DNA from: an uncultured Clostridia bacterium
GTDB taxonomy: Bacteria > Bacillota > Clostridia > Oscillospirales > CAG-272
Length of the DNA stretch: 44,207 bases
Reading direction: 5' to 3'
NCBI GenBank assembly: GCA_904501765.1
Contig: CAJGCM010000007.1
Span: 1-44,207 of the forward strand
Shown here in pieces: positions 7,928-16,531 of this stretch; position 1 is the first letter of the stretch, and each line of letters starts with the position of its first letter. Position numbers and translations under genes: made by a program. The notes beneath the pieces were generated by a model that did no database searches, was not told the DNA's origin, and saw only the letters and a list, made by a program, of their open reading frames with translations.

Positions 7928-7962
7928 CAGTAAGTCAGCATTACATAAGGACAAGAAAAGTA

Positions 7963-8060
7963 GTATAATGGTATCGTGAAAAACTGTAAATAAGTTGTTC
8001 ACGGGTTAATGCCTCCTACAAGGGATAGGCTCCGTATACCGGATCGTTTTTCGTTCTCGG
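7963..8060 (+). ncRNA. Candidate small RNA / leader, copy 1
   Basis: In the gap between the sigma-like gene and the tRNAs. A TATAAT lies at 7963-7968 (weak -35 TTACAT 17 bases upstream). Downstream are stem GTGAA...TTCAC (7975-8002), GCCT...AGGC (about 8011-8030) and TCCG...CGGA followed by TTTTT (8031-8053), which looks like an intrinsic terminator. The block CTGTAAATAAGTTGT (7984-7998), then GTTA and CCTCCT (about 8012-8017), recurs with few changes at 36024-36058 in front of the integrase. CCTCCT is the 16S rRNA anti-Shine-Dalgarno sequence. No open frame in this stretch looks real; a 60-codon frame from 8009 runs through the tRNA. Confidence 0.35.
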
Positions 8061-8089
8061 CGTATGGATCCTATTCCTATTTTTATTAC

Positions 8090-8176
8090 GGCGGATTGGC
8101 GAAATTGGCAGACGCAAGGGACTTAAAATCCCTCGGTCTTTCGACCGTACCGGTTCGAGTCCGGTATCCGCCACCA
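8090..8176 (+). tRNA. tRNA-Leu (anticodon UAA)
   Basis: Full class II tRNA: acceptor GGCGGAT/ATCCGCC (8090-8096 with 8166-8172), discriminator A, encoded CCA at 8174-8176. The anticodon stem AGGGA/TCCCT encloses the loop CTTAAAA with anticodon TAA; there is a variable arm GGTCTTTCGACC, and a T arm ACCGG-TTCGAGT-CCGGT. It reads UUA, a very common leucine codon in this phage's genes. Confidence 0.95.
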
Positions 8177-8181
8177 GTAAT

Positions 8182-8256
8182 AGCGTATTAGTTTAATCGG
8201 AAAAACGGACGACTTATAATCGTTTGTCATAGGTTCGAGTCCTGTATACGCTACCA
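8182..8256 (+). tRNA. tRNA-Ile (anticodon UAU)
   Basis: Acceptor AGCGTAT/ATACGCT (8182-8188 with 8246-8252), discriminator A, encoded CCA. D arm GTTT/AAAC; anticodon stem GACGA/TCGTT (one G-U) with loop CTTATAA, giving anticodon TAT; T arm with TTCGAGT. It reads AUA directly, a codon that bacterial hosts usually decode with a modified CAU tRNA. It sits five bases after tRNA-Leu and 20 bases before the HNH gene. Confidence 0.88.
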
Positions 8257-8276
8257 TTTACATAGGAGGCGATACT

Positions 8277-8687
8277 ATGTTATTAAAAGCGTGTAATAGG
8301 TGTGGGTGTCTCATTCCGTACGGGGCGTCTTATTGTACAGTATGTACGCCTATCGTAGAGGCTGAGCGAGAGACTCGTAGACAAGAGATTAAACGAGAGA
8401 ACGACCGACGTTATAATAAGACGAGAGATCCTAAGTATTCTCAATTCTATAACGGGGTAGGGTGGCGTACCTTATCGGCTAAGCGATTACAGGACGACGG
8501 TTTTCGCTGCGCTTGGTGTGGTAAGATAGCCGACGAGGTCGACCATATAATCGAGATAAAAACTCCTGAGGGTTGGGAGCGACGACTCGACTATGATAAC
8601 ACTCGTTCCCTCTGTCATAGCTGCCATAATAAAAGACATAATCGATTTGAAAAGAGACGTCCTACAAGCCGTTTTAAACGCTCGTAG
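8277..8687 (+). CDS. HNH endonuclease (packaging-associated type)
   Basis: 136 aa. N-terminal zinc-type pair CNRCGC ... CTVC, then the HNH core: CAWCGKIADEVDHIIEIK (first Cys pair and DH) and LDYDNTRSLCHSCHNKRHNRF (N and H residues with second Cys pair). HNH proteins of this kind lie next to cos and the terminase in HK97-like cos phages and assist the terminase in cutting concatemers. Here a cos-like dyad follows directly, but the terminase genes are displaced by about 8.8 kb. AGGAGGCG precedes the ATG. Confidence 0.9.
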   Translation: MLLKACNRCGCLIPYGASYCTVCTPIVEAERETRRQEIKRENDRRYNKTRDPKYSQFYNGVGWRTLSAKRLQDDGFRCAWCGKIADEVDHIIEIKTPEGWERRLDYDNTRSLCHSCHNKRHNRFEKRRPTSRFKRS

Positions 8688-8697
8688 AGACGTTTTT
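8676..8697 (+). terminator. Intrinsic terminator overlapping the HNH stop
   Basis: AAACGCTC-GTA-GAG-A-CGTTTTT: stem AAACG/CGTTT and CTC/GAG with one bulged A, followed by a T run (8691-8697). It overlaps the last codons of HNH. Confidence 0.65.
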
Positions 8698-8721
8698 ATT
8701 TTGGGTATACACTTATTAAGG

Positions 8722-8736
8722 TTTACTCAATTTCGT
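8722..8736 (+). promoter_or_regulatory. Operator/stoperator-like motif, site 1
   Basis: TTTACTCAATTTCGT, identical to sites at 39429 and 43583 and to the complement of the site in the early promoter at 37075-37089. It lies between the HNH terminator and the tail-fibre cassette, in the same direction as transcription. Confidence 0.6.
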
Positions 8737-8780
8737 TTAATGTAGAGCGTTTATTTACGCGTGAGAATATATTTAAGTGT

Positions 8781-8855
8781 AGGGGTGGGTAAAATTCTAC
8801 AGACCTTTACGGGGATAACGGTACAGGGGGTCTGTTTTGTAGAAAAATCTCCCCA
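8781..8855. other. Candidate cos (cohesive-end) region
   Basis: A gene-free dyad just after HNH. Arms GGGG (8782-8785) and CCCC (about 8851-8854) are outermost; the inner arms are TCTACAGACC (8796-8805) and GGTCTG...TAGA (8829-8843). The centre is GC-richer, ACGGGGATAACGGTACAGGG. In HNH-bearing cos phages of Firmicutes, a dyad with GGG/CCC runs in this place contains the staggered cut site. The exact nicks cannot be read from sequence alone. Confidence 0.4.
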
Positions 8856-8889
8856 CGAAAAAACTTTTTAAGGATAAAGGAGGTTAAAA

Positions 8890-9636
8890 ATGCCTGTAGT
8901 CACAATTAGGAAAAACAATACATACACGGCGGACGATTTATTTCAATGGGACGCCAATAGAGAGTTAGAGATTTACGGATTAACTTTAACAAGGTTACCG
9001 GAGATCCATTTCGCTAACTCGCGAATGACTAAAGCGATCGTTAAACAGGCTACGAGCTACGCGAACGGTGTTATTAAGGTCGATATTCCTAATATTTTAT
9101 TAGAGACGGCGATACCGATGCGCGTTTTTGTATGCACTTATGAGGGCGAGGAGTTTATTTCTCGGTTTGCGTTAACCATTAACATAAAGGCTCGTCCCAA
9201 ACCGGAGGATTATATCGCCCGGGACGACGAGAAAATTTACTCTTATAACGCGTTAGAAAACCTGGTAAAGAATACGACCGTACTGTTAAGAGCGGAAAAC
9301 GCTAATTTTCATAGCGAAATTATCGCCGAGGTTGATACCATGTGTAATGATGCGATCGCGCAAATGCGACAGATTGTCGAAAACGCGACGATCGCCGAGG
9401 CGGATACGTTAGACGGTTATAACGCTGAGGATTTCGAGATCGTTAGTAAACCTGGTACAACAGTTTTTAACTCTGACGGCAGTATTACGACTACTTATAA
9501 CGATGGTTCAACGGAGACGATCGTATTTAATGAGGACGGTAGTATCACGACTACGCGTAATACTCTCGAATTGGGTGTAAAAACTGAAACTACAAGATTT
9601 AACGACGACGGTAGTATTACCGTAACCGTCGGTTAA
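8890..9636 (+). CDS. Tail/baseplate adaptor with BppU-like N-terminal domain and FNxDGSIT repeats
   Basis: 248 aa. The first ~115 residues (NTYTADDLFQWDANRELEIYGLT ... EIHFAN) match, domain for domain, the start of the protein at 10443, so the two are paralogues. This looks like the attachment domain of baseplate upper proteins. A short helical stretch follows, then three C-terminal repeats of the pattern F-N-x-DGSIT-T/V-T, which is beta-prism or triple-helix-like. AAGGAGG lies upstream. Likely a receptor-binding or connector fibre of the virion; the family name is inferred. Confidence 0.65.
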   Translation: MPVVTIRKNNTYTADDLFQWDANRELEIYGLTLTRLPEIHFANSRMTKAIVKQATSYANGVIKVDIPNILLETAIPMRVFVCTYEGEEFISRFALTINIKARPKPEDYIARDDEKIYSYNALENLVKNTTVLLRAENANFHSEIIAEVDTMCNDAIAQMRQIVENATIAEADTLDGYNAEDFEIVSKPGTTVFNSDGSITTTYNDGSTETIVFNEDGSITTTRNTLELGVKTETTRFNDDGSITVTVG

Positions 9637-9650
9637 AGGAGGTTTTGGAT

Positions 9651-10430
9651 ATGAATATTTTTGCAGCTATAAAAAAGGCTATCAATAGTAATTTAAACAC
9701 TCCGTTAAACGTGCTTATCGAGAACGGCGTAATCGGCGGTTATAAACTTTTTACAGAGAGCGGAGATTTTGTCGTACCGGCTGGCGTTAAAAGAATTTTA
9801 ATTACCGCTATCGGAGGCGGTGGAGGCGGTGGAGGTGCCGGCTCCGTGTATACATACGACGTAACTAATAGTAGCGGTTATTATACCAATCGCTCCGCGA
9901 CCGGCGGAGGCGGTGGATCCGGTTACTTTATTAAAGATAGAGCTAAAATAGTGACTCCGGGAGCTACTATACCTATCACTATTAACGCCGGCGGAGTTGG
10001 TGGTAACGGTGCGACCGCTACCTCTAAGGATAACGGCGTAGCCGGCGGAGTCGGAGGATCCGTTAGCGTCGGTAATTTGCTAACCGTAAACGGTGGTAAC
10101 GGTGGTGGAGGTGCTACTTATGCGGAATGTACGAGCGGTAACGACGGTACGTCCGGAAACGGTGGCTCCGGCGGAGTAGGTGCCGTAAAAGGTGCGAACG
10201 GCACAAGTAGTCGTTTAAAAGCCTACGATAGTTTCGGTAATGTCGAGGGCGGTAACGGAGGCGTAGTTCCTGACGTTTTCGGCGGCGCTTATGGTTACGG
10301 CGGACAAGGTGGTGACTCTACTATTACCGAGGTCGCGAGACAATGGTACGGCGGTAAAAACGGCGACGCCGGCGGTAAGGGAGCGGTCTTAATATGTTGG
10401 GGACAGTTTACACACGATACAGTTTATTAA
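9651..10430 (+). CDS. Glycine-rich tail fibre protein
   Basis: 259 aa from ATG 9651, preceded by AGGAGG eight bases upstream; a TTG at 9645 is too close to the site. After an N-terminal helix (FAAIKKAINSNLN) comes an FTESGDFVVPAGVKRILITA strand and then a long glycine-rich region with runs such as GGGGGGGGAG and repeated GGNGG. This fits the glycine-rich tip domains of phage fibres, which form polyglycine-II bundles with variable loops that touch the receptor. It sits between two paralogous adaptors. Confidence 0.75.
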   Translation: MNIFAAIKKAINSNLNTPLNVLIENGVIGGYKLFTESGDFVVPAGVKRILITAIGGGGGGGGAGSVYTYDVTNSSGYYTNRSATGGGGGSGYFIKDRAKIVTPGATIPITINAGGVGGNGATATSKDNGVAGGVGGSVSVGNLLTVNGGNGGGGATYAECTSGNDGTSGNGGSGGVGAVKGANGTSSRLKAYDSFGNVEGGNGGVVPDVFGGAYGYGGQGGDSTITEVARQWYGGKNGDAGGKGAVLICWGQFTHDTVY

Positions 10431-10442
10431 GGAGTAAGAAAA

Positions 10443-11315
10443 ATGTTACACGTTCATTTTAATACGTATAGTAATTATGTAACGGATAGCCTTTACCAAT
10501 GGGATATTAACCAGGATCTTATTATTAACGGTCTTGATTTATCGGTTGCTCCGGAGATCCATTTCGCTAACGCGAACATGGATAGAGCTATCGTTAGACA
10601 GTCGACGCTCGACAATGGAGTCGTTACTGTACGTATTCCTAACTCGCTTTTACAGGAGGCGTTAACTATTAAAGCCTACGTCGGACTTTATGACGGCGAG
10701 GTATTCCGTACGATTGAAACTATTGAAATCCCGGTTATCGCTAAAGCGAGACCGTTCGATTATACAATCTCGGACGGCGACGAGGTTTATTCTTTTAAGG
10801 CGTTGGAGTATAAGATTAAGACCGCGTTAATGCCGTCTTTGTATATGAAAGACCTCGCGACGCTCAATAGTACCGGCGATCCTAAGAAAATATATGTTCT
10901 CCCTGACGGAGAGATATACGTATATGAGTCCGGTAGTTGGCGAGGCACCGGCTTAACCATTGCTCCGAAAAAGGGCGTCGATTATTTTACAGAGACCGAT
11001 AAACAGGAGTTAATCGATACACTTTTAAATGAATTGTCTATCGCTCGCGCTGCGAGGATCGCGTCGGTAAAATTATTCGCTGATAATTGGTACGGTGAGG
11101 GAAATCTTTTCTCGCAGATCGTTAGTATTCCTACTGTAACCGAAAATAGTAGGATCGATTTAACTCCGAGCGCGGAACAGTTAGCGATATTCCACGATAA
11201 AGACCTCGCGTTCGTAGTCGAAAACGAGGGTGGTACGGTGACGGTATACGCTATCGGTCAGAAACCGGAAAACGATTACATTATTCAAGTCTCAATTACT
11301 GAGGTGGCAGTATGA
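10443..11315 (+). CDS. Tail/baseplate adaptor, paralogue of the 8890 gene
   Basis: 290 aa. The N-terminal ~120 residues (TDSLYQWDINQDLIINGLDL, PEIHFAN, KARPFDY...DEVYSFKALE) repeat those of the protein at 8890. The middle has a short IYVLPDGEIYVYESGSW segment, typical of tail proteins that display a parameter-like beta hairpin. The C-terminus is a separate ~110-residue beta-rich domain. It overlaps the giant tail protein by 4 bases, so the two are coexpressed. Likely links the fibre to the tail tip. Confidence 0.65.
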   Translation: MLHVHFNTYSNYVTDSLYQWDINQDLIINGLDLSVAPEIHFANANMDRAIVRQSTLDNGVVTVRIPNSLLQEALTIKAYVGLYDGEVFRTIETIEIPVIAKARPFDYTISDGDEVYSFKALEYKIKTALMPSLYMKDLATLNSTGDPKKIYVLPDGEIYVYESGSWRGTGLTIAPKKGVDYFTETDKQELIDTLLNELSIARAARIASVKLFADNWYGEGNLFSQIVSIPTVTENSRIDLTPSAEQLAIFHDKDLAFVVENEGGTVTVYAIGQKPENDYIIQVSITEVAV

Positions 11316-14300
11316 ATAGAAAAATAACCGGAGTTACGGTTACTACTCCTATAAGTGGTAAAAAGATTAGGGAGGTCGCATTACCTGTCGTTACGACAGA
11401 CGATAACGATAAAATACTTATGGTTGTCGATGGTGAGTGGACGGTAGTAGAAACCTCCGGAATAGTCGGAGGCGGTGGCGGTACCGGCGGTTATACATAT
11501 ACAATAACTTTAAAAAATCTTAGAGAGGATCGGAGTTTTTCGGTTGTGGAAAACGCTCCGGCGGATCTCTTACTCTCTTACTCCTCTGTCGATGAGTCCG
11601 GCGAGGACGATGGAAAAGGCGTCGGCACGATTACGGTAAACGGTGCAAAGGTAGCGACGGTTAATATCGCTCAGGGTGATAATACTATCGACGTCGCTAA
11701 ATATCTTTCCGCCGGTGCGAATGAGGTACGAATAAAAGTCCAAAATAGCGAGGGCGCGTCGAGGACTTTAACTTATACGGTAACTCTGATCGCGTTAAGT
11801 ATTAGTACGACATTCGATTTATTTACAGTTTGTACCGAGGCTAAGACTTTCTATTATACGCCGGTTGGAAACGGTATAAAGCGCGTCCATTTCATCATGG
11901 ACGGAAAAGAATACGATACGTTCGAGACTACCTCGAGCGGTCGAAGTCAGAGTCATACAATCCCGATGCAGCCTCACGGAGCGCATATATTCGAGGTGTA
12001 CGCCGAAATGACGGTCGGCGAGACTACCGTTAAGAGTAATAGACTTAAACTCGGAATACTGAGCGTCGCGGCTGATAATATGACGCCTGTTTTGTGTGCG
12101 TTGTGTGATGTTAAGACCTTAACTCAGGGTACGACGCTTACTATCCCTTATATGGTGTATGATCCGGCGTCCGAGACTACGGATATAACTCAAATTGTTA
12201 TCGGCGCGGATGGATCGACATACTCCTCGCGTCCTTTAACGGTCGATAGAACGCCTCAAACATGGTCTGTACAAGACTATCCTGTAGGTAATACGACATT
12301 CCGTTTAGCCGTTGGAGCGAAAAATATCGACTTTACGGCTACGGTATCCGATAGCGGCGTAGAGTTTGCACCGATTGCCGATAGCCTCGTATTTGCGTTT
12401 AATCCGTCCGGAAGAAGTAACGACGAGGATAATCCCGGACAATGGAGCGACGGAAACGTATCCGCCGAGTTTACCGGCGTTGGTTTTAGCCGCGCGGACG
12501 GTTGGCTCGAAGATGAGACCGGCTCTACGGTTCTCCGACTCTTACCTGGTAGCAGTATGACGATACCTTACGCGTTATTTGCAGCAGATAAGCGCGATAA
12601 CGGTACTACTATTGAGGTCGAAATGTCGACGCATAACGTACGAGATTACGACAGTATCGTAATGAGTTGTTTATCCGGTGGACGCGGTTTCCAAATCGCC
12701 TCTCAGTATGCGAAATTAAAATCCGAGCAGTCGGAAATCAGTATGCAATTTAAAGAGGACGAGCGCGTCCGCGTTAGTTTCGTCGTAGAGCCTCAAAATC
12801 TTAACCGTCTTATTTATGTTTATGTCGATGGTATTATGTGCGGCGCTATTCAGTATCCTACCGACGATAATTTCGCACAAAATCCCTCTGTCGGTATTAC
12901 GATCGGAGCCGAGACGAGCGGTATCGACGTATATCGTATCTATATGTATGACAAGGGTTTGACGAGAAACGAGATCGTTAATAACTATATCGCGGATCGT
13001 CCTACTCTTATCGAGCGACTTATCGCGCATGAGAATAACGATTTACTCGACGTCGCCGAGGATATCGTAATCTCTAAGTTACCGGTTACGGTGCCTTATA
13101 TGATTATCTCTTGCGACGAACTGCCTCAGTATAAAGGGCATAAAAAGACGAGCGAGATTACCTACGTTAATCCGAGTGATACTAATAAGAGCTTTACGGC
13201 TAAGGGTGTCGAGATCGACGTACAGGGTACGTCCTCAGCCGGTTATAAGAAAAAGAACTTTACAATTAAGTTAAACGAGGGATTAACATATACGAATAAC
13301 TCGACGACCTCGGAAAATTATAAACTCCGAGACAATTCGATCCCCGTTAATAAATTCTGTTTGAAAGCGGACGTCGCGTCGAGTGAGGGAGCGAATAACG
13401 TCGAACTCGTACGCCTTTATAACGATAATTGTCCGTATAAAACCGCCGCGCAGATCGCGGATCCTCGCGTACGCGTAGGTATTGACGGTCTGCCGATTAT
13501 CGTATTTTGGCACGATACCGCCTCGAATACTACTCGATTTTGGGGTAAATATAACTTTAATAACGACAAGAGTACCGAGGTCGTTTTCGGACTTACCGAG
13601 GGTTGCGAGAGTTGGGAAATCCGTAATAATACCTCGGATCGCGTAATCTTTAAAAAGAGCGACTATTCGGATGGCACCTGGTTAAACGATTTTGAGGCGA
13701 GATATCCGGACAAAAATACGGACTATACTAACCTTAAGCGCTTGACCGATTGGATCGTATCGACTGACCGAGGCGCGGTCGAGAGTGACGCGGAAAAGTC
13801 CGCGCGTCTTGAAAAATTCAAGAGCGAATTTGAGGACTATTTTGTAAAAGTGCCGATGTTGTATTACTACATTTTCACCGAAGTATTTTTAATGGTGGAT
13901 AACCGCGCTAAAAACTTTTTCCCGTCTACCTACGACGGCGTCCATTGGCTGCCTCTGCCGTACGATATGGATACCGCGATCGGTATCAATAACGAGGGAC
14001 AGCTCGTATTTGATTACGACCTCGAGGATACCGACAAGGTTAACGGATCTAACGTATTTAACGGTCAGGATAGCGTATTATGGTGTAATATTCGCGACGC
14101 GTTCGAGGACGAAATCGCCGAAATGTACGCGGATCTCCGTAACGGTACCGAGTTTGATTACGCGGAAGTCGTGAAACGGTTCTCAGATCATCAAAAAGTA
14201 TGGTCAGAAACTATATGGAATGAGGACGCGTTCGAGAAGTATCTCGAGCCGTTATTAAACGACGGCGACGGATCTTACTTAACGATGCTCCAGGGAAATA

Positions 14301-16531
14301 AGGCAAGTCAGCGCGAATGGTGGTTACATAACGGTTTCCGTTATCGCGACAGTAAATACCAAAGCGGCGAGGCGAATAAACAGTTTATTACTTTACGTTG
14401 TTACGAGGTCGGAGATATTACGGTAACTCCGTATAGTCATATTTGGACTCGTATTAAATACGGATCCTATAACGTAACCGAGCGAGGTAAACGTAATATT
14501 TCTACAACGTTACATTGTCCTCTCGATACGATGGACGATACCGAGGTATATATTTATTCCGCCGACCGTATCGCTGAGATTGGCGATCTGAGTCCTCTCC
14601 AGGTCGGATATGCTAATTTCTCTATGGCGTTAAAGTTGCAGAAATTGAAACTCGGCGACGGTGCGTCTACCTATACTAATACTCACCTTACGGAGCTTTA
14701 CGTAGGTAATAACGACCTCCTTACCGAGCTTGATATCCGAAATTGTGTGAATCTCACTATGGCGGTCGACCTTTCGGAGTGTTCCGGTCTCGAGACCGTT
14801 TACGCAAAGGGTAGCGGAGTTACGGCTCTTACGCTGCCGGTCGGCGGTAAGGTTAAGACGTTGGAGTTACCGGCTACGGTAACTAACCTCACGATCCGAG
14901 AGCAAAAGCAGCTTGAAAATATCTCTCTCGAGGGATATTCGGCTATTAGTACGCTGCGTATCGAGAATACGCCTAACGTACCTCTCGAGGCTATTTTAAC
15001 CGGTAGTAATTCGCTCGACCGAGTACGTTTAATCGGTATTGAGTGGAGACCGACAAACGGCGACACTTTAAAGACGTGTATCGATAAGTTAGTCGCGTGT
15101 GGCGGTATGAATGCGAACGGCGGTAACACCGATAAAGCGGTGATTAGCGGTCGCGTATACGTAGACTCGATCTCGAACGACGTATTAAATACCATTTATG
15201 ATAATTTCCCGGAACTCGTCGTTATTGTTAACGGCGTAGCGAATTACGTCGTAAGATATGTAAACCACGACGGAACGTTATTGTATAGATATTCGGTCGC
15301 CGAGGGTGGTAACGCTATCGATCCTGTTGAGCTTGACTATGTCGACGCTCCTACTAAAGAGGGAACGGACGACGTCGGCTATGTATTCCGAGATTGGGGC
15401 GAATTGCCTACAAACATTCGTAAAAATTATACGATTGTCGCACAATATACGAACGTTTGGACGGTTCGTTATTTCGATGCGAATAACAATGTATTGTATG
15501 CCGATCACGTTATCGAGGGCGGTAACGCTATCGATCCCGTCGCTCTTGGTTATATCAATCCTCCGACGAGAGAGGGTACCGAGGATTACGGTTATCTGTT
15601 CTCCTCTTGGGATGAATTACCGACAAACGTACGCGGTGTATGTAATGTTTATGCGCAGTATATCGAGGCGTGGGCGGTTCGTTTCTATAGCGACGGCGCG
15701 TTAGTAAATATTCAGTACGTGAGAGACGGACTCGACGCGGTGGATCCCGTCGCAGCCGGATATATCGATACTCCTACAAAGGTCGGCGAGCCTCAGTATG
15801 AGTATACCTTTATCGGTTGGGATAATATTCCGACGAATGTTAAGAGCGCGGTAACTGTAAACGCGTTGTATAACGAAACGATCCGTACATTTACCGTCCG
15901 TTTCTTCAACGGCGATACGTTGTTACAGACGATTATCGTTCCTTATGGTGAAATTCCTATATATACAGGGGTAGAGCCTACTCCCGAAGTGGACTACGCC
16001 TTTGTCGGTTGGTCTCCCGAAATCGCAGCGGTGACGGGGGATGTCGATTATGTGGCGAAGTTTAAGTCTACCAAGTCGATCACACGCAGCATTTTGGATA
16101 GAACGATTGAGGAATATTCGGACGAAACGGTTACGAGCATCAAGCGTGGCGCATTCCAAGAATGTCGAGCCTTGACGAGTGTGAATATACCGAATGTGAC
16201 AAGCATTGGCGAGTACGCATTCGCTAACTGCTCTGCTTTGGAGAGCTTGGATCTACACTTGGTAAGCCATATCCCATTGACCGTATTCCCGGAAAAATTG
16301 AAAAGCATTGATATTTCGTCGGTTACATATTTGGAGTCCCGAATTCCAAACTCTGTGTTGAGCGTTCGCTTGCCGGCGAAAGCACCAAATACCCGAAATA
16401 CCACTGTACTGTCGAGTATAAATAGCGAATGCGTATTCTACATCCCGACCGGATCGCTTGCAAGCTATCAGGCGCATTCCCGGTGGGCGGCGCTGACAGA
16501 AACGAATTCTTTTGTGGAGGAGAATAGATAA
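11312..16531 (+). CDS. Giant tail protein with LamG-like, CotH-kinase-like, Flg_new and BspA-LRR modules
   Basis: 1739 aa, the largest gene here. Order by approximate residue: 1-60 short N-terminal anchor; 65-345 Ig-like beta domains; 350-570 LamG/concanavalin-like fold; 600-930 CotH-kinase-like domain, with GTSSAGYKKKNFTIKL (about 637-655, candidate ATP-contact Lys) and LPYDMDTAIG (D885 and D887, the DxD metal motif); 1080-1290 leucine-rich region; 1310-1585 four Listeria-Bacteroides (Flg_new) repeats of ~75 aa ending W-x-x-P-TN; 1590-1739 BspA-type LRR. CotH kinases phosphorylate surface proteins; in a virion this could modify the host or fibre partners. The last ~150 codons use a different codon set (more AGC, TTG, GAA, GCA) than the rest, suggesting an exchanged tip. 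Confidence 0.8.
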   Translation: MNRKITGVTVTTPISGKKIREVALPVVTTDDNDKILMVVDGEWTVVETSGIVGGGGGTGGYTYTITLKNLREDRSFSVVENAPADLLLSYSSVDESGEDDGKGVGTITVNGAKVATVNIAQGDNTIDVAKYLSAGANEVRIKVQNSEGASRTLTYTVTLIALSISTTFDLFTVCTEAKTFYYTPVGNGIKRVHFIMDGKEYDTFETTSSGRSQSHTIPMQPHGAHIFEVYAEMTVGETTVKSNRLKLGILSVAADNMTPVLCALCDVKTLTQGTTLTIPYMVYDPASETTDITQIVIGADGSTYSSRPLTVDRTPQTWSVQDYPVGNTTFRLAVGAKNIDFTATVSDSGVEFAPIADSLVFAFNPSGRSNDEDNPGQWSDGNVSAEFTGVGFSRADGWLEDETGSTVLRLLPGSSMTIPYALFAADKRDNGTTIEVEMSTHNVRDYDSIVMSCLSGGRGFQIASQYAKLKSEQSEISMQFKEDERVRVSFVVEPQNLNRLIYVYVDGIMCGAIQYPTDDNFAQNPSVGITIGAETSGIDVYRIYMYDKGLTRNEIVNNYIADRPTLIERLIAHENNDLLDVAEDIVISKLPVTVPYMIISCDELPQYKGHKKTSEITYVNPSDTNKSFTAKGVEIDVQGTSSAGYKKKNFTIKLNEGLTYTNNSTTSENYKLRDNSIPVNKFCLKADVASSEGANNVELVRLYNDNCPYKTAAQIADPRVRVGIDGLPIIVFWHDTASNTTRFWGKYNFNNDKSTEVVFGLTEGCESWEIRNNTSDRVIFKKSDYSDGTWLNDFEARYPDKNTDYTNLKRLTDWIVSTDRGAVESDAEKSARLEKFKSEFEDYFVKVPMLYYYIFTEVFLMVDNRAKNFFPSTYDGVHWLPLPYDMDTAIGINNEGQLVFDYDLEDTDKVNGSNVFNGQDSVLWCNIRDAFEDEIAEMYADLRNGTEFDYAEVVKRFSDHQKVWSETIWNEDAFEKYLEPLLNDGDGSYLTMLQGNKASQREWWLHNGFRYRDSKYQSGEANKQFITLRCYEVGDITVTPYSHIWTRIKYGSYNVTERGKRNISTTLHCPLDTMDDTEVYIYSADRIAEIGDLSPLQVGYANFSMALKLQKLKLGDGASTYTNTHLTELYVGNNDLLTELDIRNCVNLTMAVDLSECSGLETVYAKGSGVTALTLPVGGKVKTLELPATVTNLTIREQKQLENISLEGYSAISTLRIENTPNVPLEAILTGSNSLDRVRLIGIEWRPTNGDTLKTCIDKLVACGGMNANGGNTDKAVISGRVYVDSISNDVLNTIYDNFPELVVIVNGVANYVVRYVNHDGTLLYRYSVAEGGNAIDPVELDYVDAPTKEGTDDVGYVFRDWGELPTNIRKNYTIVAQYTNVWTVRYFDANNNVLYADHVIEGGNAIDPVALGYINPPTREGTEDYGYLFSSWDELPTNVRGVCNVYAQYIEAWAVRFYSDGALVNIQYVRDGLDAVDPVAAGYIDTPTKVGEPQYEYTFIGWDNIPTNVKSAVTVNALYNETIRTFTVRFFNGDTLLQTIIVPYGEIPIYTGVEPTPEVDYAFVGWSPEIAAVTGDVDYVAKFKSTKSITRSILDRTIEEYSDETVTSIKRGAFQECRALTSVNIPNVTSIGEYAFANCSALESLDLHLVSHIPLTVFPEKLKSIDISSVTYLESRIPNSVLSVRLPAKAPNTRNTTVLSSINSECVFYIPTGSLASYQAHSRWAALTETNSFVEENR

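Noticed and set aside
8009..8191. 60-codon open frame in front of the HNH gene
   Set aside because: It runs through tRNA-Leu and the small-RNA-like region and has no good ribosome binding site.
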